This document shows, one piece after another, positions 61,085-64,000 of a stretch of 64,000 bases of DNA; position 1 is the stretch's first letter; each line of letters opens with the position of its first letter. Under the pieces are notes generated by a model, which saw nothing but the letters and a program-made list of their open reading frames with translations, was not told the DNA's origin and did no database searches. Made by a program: the position numbers and the translations under genes. This stretch comes from Burkholderia seminalis DSM 23518 (GTDB lineage Bacteria > Pseudomonadota > Gammaproteobacteria > Burkholderiales > Burkholderiaceae), in assembly GCF_902832885.1 (NCBI RefSeq), contig NZ_CADFDK010000002.1:744001-808000 (forward strand). The letters run 5' to 3'.

Positions 61085-61954
61085 TTACGGCGTCGGGCCG
61101 GTGGCGATCGGCCGCGACGGATCGGCGCTCCATTCGCTCCACGAGCCCGGGTACAGCGATGCGCCGTGCAGCCCCGCCACCTCCATCGCCAGCGCGTTGT
61201 GGCACGCGGTCACGCCGGAGCCGCATTGCAGGATCACGCGGTTCGGCTCGGTGCCGGCCAGTACGGTCGAGAACGCTTCGCGCAATTCATGGCCGGTCTT
61301 GAAGCGGCCGTCGGCATTCAGGTTGTCCTTGAAGAAGCGGTTGCGCGCGCCGGGGATGTGGCCGCCGACACGATCGATCGTTTCGTTTTCGCCGCGGTAG
61401 CGGTCCGGTGCGCGCGCATCGATCACGACGCGCGTGGGCGACGTCACGTTCGCGAGCACGGCTGCCGCGTCGACCGTCGATTCGAGCGGCGCTGCCGCGC
61501 GGAAATCGCCGGCGGCCGGTTGCGGCACGTCGGCCGTCAGCGGCTGGCCCGCTGCTTCCCAGGCCTGCAGGCCGCCGTCGAGCACGGCGACCGAATCGTG
61601 GCCGAGCCAGCGTAGCAGCCACCACAGGCGCGCCGCATACGCGCCGCCTTGCGCGTCGTATGCGACTACCTGCTGGCCTTGCTTGACGCCGCGGCTGGCG
61701 AGCAGCGTGGCGAATGCGTCGCGGGTCGGCAGCGGATGGCGGCCGTTGGTGCCGGTCTTGCGGCCCGACAGGTCGCGGTCGAGATGAAGGTAGTGTGCGC
61801 CGGGGAGGTGGCCGGCCGCATAGGCCGCTTCGCCTGCGCCGGGATCGGCGAGATCGAAGCGGCAGTCGAACAGGACGACGCTGCCGGGCGCCGCGGCCAG
61901 GCGCTCGGCGAGGTTGGCGGCGGAGATGAGCGTGGTGTAATGAGTGTGTGGCAT
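61085..61954 (-). CDS. sseA: Sulfurtransferase (SseA-like 3-mercaptopyruvate type)
   Basis: A 289-residue protein of two tandem rhodanese domains. The catalytic loop in the second domain is QCGSGVTACHN, with the C-G-S-G-V-T pattern typical of 3-mercaptopyruvate sulfurtransferases rather than thiosulfate ones. The first domain (DCRFDLADPGAGEAAYAAGHLPGA) is the inactive structural repeat. It moves sulfur to thiol acceptors in the cytoplasm. A strong terminator of the upstream oxygenase gene lies in front of its start, so it must have its own promoter near 61960-62000. Confidence 0.9.
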   Translation of the reverse strand: MPHTHYTTLISAANLAERLAAAPGSVVLFDCRFDLADPGAGEAAYAAGHLPGAHYLHLDRDLSGRKTGTNGRHPLPTRDAFATLLASRGVKQGQQVVAYDAQGGAYAARLWWLLRWLGHDSVAVLDGGLQAWEAAGQPLTADVPQPAAGDFRAAAPLESTVDAAAVLANVTSPTRVVIDARAPDRYRGENETIDRVGGHIPGARNRFFKDNLNADGRFKTGHELREAFSTVLAGTEPNRVILQCGSGVTACHNALAMEVAGLHGASLYPGSWSEWSADPSRPIATGPTP

Positions 61955-62002
61955 GACGACTCCCTGGAGTGCAATTGGCCTGACACTCCAAGTCTAAACA
62001 AA

Positions 62003-62028
62003 AAAAGACGGGCCGAAGCCCGTCTTTT
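62003..62028 (-). terminator. Bidirectional intrinsic terminator after the Rieske gene
   Basis: A 10-bp perfect stem AAAAGACGGG (62003-62012) / CCCGTCTTTT (62019-62028) with the loop CCGAAG. On the minus strand CCCGTC is followed by a seven-T run, which is ideal for ending the oxygenase transcript. Confidence 0.85.
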
Positions 62029-62071
62029 CGTCTGCCGGATACCATGCGGCGTCAAGGCGCCGCACCGGCCG

Positions 62072-63178
62072 TCAGAGGTCGCCGAGGTGGCGGCGCAGGA
62101 ATTCGTGGAAGTGCTGCATGCCGTCTTCCATCGGGCTCTGGTACGGGCCGACCTGCGACTCGCCGCGTGCCATCAGCGCACGGCGGCCTGCGTCCATCCG
62201 CATGGCGATCTCGTCGTCCTCGACGGCCGTTTCCATATAGGCGGCGCGCTCGGCCTCGACGAATTCGCGTTCGAACAGCGCGATTTCCTCGGGGTAATAG
62301 AACTCGACGATGTTGGTCGTCTTCTGCGGGCCGCGCGGGATCAGCCACGACACGACGAGCACGTGCGGGTACCACTCGATCATCAGGCCCGGGTAGTAGA
62401 CCATCCAGATCGCGCCGAACTCCGGCGGCACGCCGTTGCGGAACTTCAGCACCTGCTCGTGCCATTTCTGGTAAGTCGCGCTGCCCGGTTTCGCGAGCGC
62501 GTTGTGCACGCCGACCGTCTGCACGCTGTACCAGTCGCCGAACTCCCACTTGAGGTCGTCGCACGACACGAAGCTGCCGAGACCCGGGTGGAACGGGACG
62601 ACGTGGTAATCCTCGAGGTAGACCTCGATGAACGTCTTCCAGTTGTAATCGCACTCGTGCACTTCGACGTGATCGAAGTGGTACTCGGAGAAGTCGAAGT
62701 GATGCTTGGTGCCGAGGTGGGCAAGATCGCGCGCGACGTTGCGGCCTTCGGCCTCGAACAGCAGCCCCTGCCAGTTTTGCAGCGGGCTCTTGCCGAGGTT
62801 CAGGCACGGCTTGTCGGGGAAGTGCGGTGCGCCGAGCAACTCGCCTTCCAGGTCGTACGTCCAGCGGTGCAGCGGGCACACGATGTTCTGCGTGCGGCCG
62901 CGCCCGTTGAGCATGATCGCCTGACGGTGGCGGCAGACGTTCGACAGCAGTTCGATCTGGTTCGTCTGGTTGCGGACCAGCACGCGGCCTTCCTGCTCGG
63001 ACGGCAGCGCGAAATAATCCCCCGCCTCGGGCACCATCAATTCGTGCCCGACGTAACGAGGTCCTTTCTTGAAGAGGGTTTCGATCTCGCGCTCGAGTAG
63101 CGCCTCATCGAAATATGCAGTGACTGGAAGCTGGCTGTGGGCCGACTTCAACTGAAGCGCATCGCTCAGATTGGACAT
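62072..63178 (-). CDS. Rieske (2Fe-2S) oxygenase, alpha-subunit type
   Basis: A 368-residue aromatic-ring-hydroxylating oxygenase alpha subunit-like protein. The Rieske cluster is bound by CRHRQAIMLNGR (Cys and His near 82-84) and CPLHRW (about 101-106). The mononuclear iron site has EDYHVVPFHPGL (two His) in the C-terminal domain. It needs an electron-transfer reductase, which is not encoded nearby, so it must use a shared partner. The substrate may be an aromatic or a quaternary amine; not readable. GGGAGTGGGA precedes ATG 63178. It is divergent from xseB. Confidence 0.88.
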   Translation of the reverse strand: MSNLSDALQLKSAHSQLPVTAYFDEALLEREIETLFKKGPRYVGHELMVPEAGDYFALPSEQEGRVLVRNQTNQIELLSNVCRHRQAIMLNGRGRTQNIVCPLHRWTYDLEGELLGAPHFPDKPCLNLGKSPLQNWQGLLFEAEGRNVARDLAHLGTKHHFDFSEYHFDHVEVHECDYNWKTFIEVYLEDYHVVPFHPGLGSFVSCDDLKWEFGDWYSVQTVGVHNALAKPGSATYQKWHEQVLKFRNGVPPEFGAIWMVYYPGLMIEWYPHVLVVSWLIPRGPQKTTNIVEFYYPEEIALFEREFVEAERAAYMETAVEDDEIAMRMDAGRRALMARGESQVGPYQSPMEDGMQHFHEFLRRHLGDL

Positions 63179-63250
63179 TCCCACTCCCGGTGTTAGCGTG
63201 AAAGCAGTGAACAACCCAACCATCGAAAAATCGATTTAGGGAAACGGGGA

Positions 63251-63256
63251 ATTATA
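63251..63256 (-). promoter_or_regulatory. Ideal -10 hexamer upstream of the Rieske gene
   Basis: The minus strand reads TATAAT (complement of 63251-63256), 72 bp before the ATG at 63178. A -35 with the right spacing is poor, so the call rests on the -10 alone. Confidence 0.4.
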
Positions 63257-63409
63257 CCCGGTTCGCCTCGCAAGGCTAGGATTAAGTGCCTGATTTGTGT
63301 CAATTTTTTGTCGGGCGACCCGCGGGAGGCGCACAATGTGCGTCGGAGATGGGGCCGGAATATGTACCGGGGTGCCCACGACGGCAGGTCGGAAAATTCT
63401 CTTTTGCCG

Positions 63410-63415
63410 TAGAAT
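63410..63415 (+). promoter_or_regulatory. Possible -10 for xseB-ispA
   Basis: TAGAAT lies 33 bp before the xseB ATG in an AT-rich patch (TTTTGCCG before it). No convincing -35 is visible at the expected distance; low-confidence promoter for the isoprenoid/repair operon. Confidence 0.3.
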
Positions 63416-63448
63416 GTCCGACTTGTTTTGAAATTTGACACCTCGTCC

Positions 63449-63742
63449 ATGGCGAAAACCGCATCCCCAGGCGCCACGCCGCCCGGCAATGGCACCGAAC
63501 CGTTGCCGGACAATTACGAGATGGCGCTCGCGGAACTCGAGACGCTGGTTGCCCGGATGGAAGGCGGCGCGTTGAGCCTCGAGGATTCACTGACGGCATA
63601 CCGCCGCGGTGCGGCCCTCGTTGCGTTTTGCCAACAGCAGCTCGAGAAAGTGGAGCAGCAGGTTCGCGTGCTCGACGGCGCGACGCTGAAGCCGCTTTCG
63701 TCCGGAACGGCCGCCACGGACGGCGAAGACGACGATCTATGA
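63449..63742 (+). CDS. xseB: XseB, exodeoxyribonuclease VII small subunit
   Basis: A 97-residue protein with the family core NYEMALAELETLVARMEGGALSLEDSLTAYRRG (about 23-55), two long helices that pack on XseA to form exonuclease VII for degrading single-stranded DNA. The N-terminal 20 residues and the acidic C-terminal end (DGEDDDL) are probably disordered. The ATG at 63449 fits the family length; an in-frame TTG at 63428 would add seven residues. The stop overlaps the ispA start as ATGA, a classical gene order with ispA and dxs. Confidence 0.95.
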   Translation: MAKTASPGATPPGNGTEPLPDNYEMALAELETLVARMEGGALSLEDSLTAYRRGAALVAFCQQQLEKVEQQVRVLDGATLKPLSSGTAATDGEDDDL

Positions 63743-64000
63743 CATTCGAACAATGGATGCGGTCCGTGCTTGACCGTGTCGAGAACGCACTCGGCCACTA
63801 TCTGCCCGCCGATACCGCGATGCCCGCGAAACTTCACGAGGCGATGCGCTACGCGGTCCTCGGTGGCGGCAAGCGGGTTCGTCCGCTGCTGTGCCATGCA
63901 GCAGGCGAACTGACCGGCGCGACGGAAGCGGCACGCAATGCGGCGGCGGCGGCGCTGGAGATGATCCACGTCTATTCGCTCGTGCACGACGACATGCCGT
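63739..64000 (+). CDS. ispA: IspA, polyprenyl (farnesyl) diphosphate synthase, 5' part
   Basis: The first 87 residues are visible before the window ends. They show HYLPADTAMPAKLHEAMRYA and the substrate-binding GGGKRVRPLL (conserved Lys and Arg), then the beginning of the first aspartate-rich motif in YSLVHDDMP. The enzyme condenses IPP with DMAPP and GPP to give farnesyl diphosphate for undecaprenyl phosphate, ubiquinone and hopanoids. It overlaps xseB by four bases, and dxs is expected downstream. Confidence 0.95.
   Translation, partial: MTFEQWMRSVLDRVENALGHYLPADTAMPAKLHEAMRYAVLGGGKRVRPLLCHAAGELTGATEAARNAAAAALEMIHVYSLVHDDMP

Noticed and set aside
1-64000. CRISPR arrays, prophage or integrative element
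   Set aside because: No spaced repeat series, no integrase or phage structural genes, and no tRNA-linked attachment site were seen.

Overview
The window looks like the second chromosome of a Burkholderia species, most likely from the Burkholderia cepacia complex. The DNA is visibly very GC-rich with strong third-position GC bias. It carries the cepacian exopolysaccharide cluster bce-I (bceA to bceK), and further right a block of housekeeping genes (BPSS1780-like membrane protein, thrB, amn, polA, xseB, ispA). The locus-tag-derived family name BPSS1780 belongs to B. pseudomallei chromosome 2, which supports that placement; this is inference from gene content, not from a database search.

Layout. 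1-985: end of an Fe-S (CCG-domain) protein gene plus a DUF3501 gene. 986-2768: an AT-rich regulatory stretch with a 14-bp direct repeat, an extended -10 promoter and a structured leader, then a solitary gene whose N-terminus is an IS5-type transposase domain. 2780-17638: bce-I. bceA lies on the minus strand; bceB to bceK run on the plus strand as one tightly packed operon closed by a hairpin terminator. The cluster encodes sugar-nucleotide supply (BceA, BceC), priming and further glycosyltransferases (BceB, G, H, J, K), the polymerase (BceI), the outer-membrane export channel (BceE) and the tyrosine kinase/phosphatase pair (BceF, BceD). No flippase is present here, so the system must be completed elsewhere.

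17664-25766: two MFS exporters with linked regulators (HxlR with a clear divergent operator; AraC), an FKBP isomerase, a PF10118-type hydrolase, and a sigma-54 activator followed by a 1-kb gene-free stretch that contains a good sigma-54 promoter match. 26795-36830: an amino-acid-binding protein, a RES/Xre toxin-antitoxin pair with its own operator, a PPP phosphatase, a DUF1345 protein, a GST, a methyltransferase, a TreZ-like glycoside hydrolase that has lost its catalytic residues, a TMP-synthase-like protein, a CNNM/HlyC-type protein and a degenerate histidine-kinase-like protein that could be a phosphotransferase. 36898-46727: EamA and LysR genes, tautomerase, CHAD protein, the molybdate module (modE facing modABC, with a ModE box), a PAP2 protein, a PHB-depolymerase-family esterase and a 58-residue DUF3563 gene under an inverted-repeat promoter.

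46835-64000: ohrR-ohr with OhrR-type operators, DUF2782-thrB-BPSS1780, amn, a tautomerase next to a GlxA-type regulator, a PXPV-repeat protein, LOG and polA starting 1 bp apart in opposite directions, ndh, a Tat-exported dienelactone hydrolase, a sulfurtransferase, a Rieske oxygenase, xseB and the start of ispA (cut by the window edge). I saw no rRNA, tRNA, CRISPR array or intact insertion sequence.
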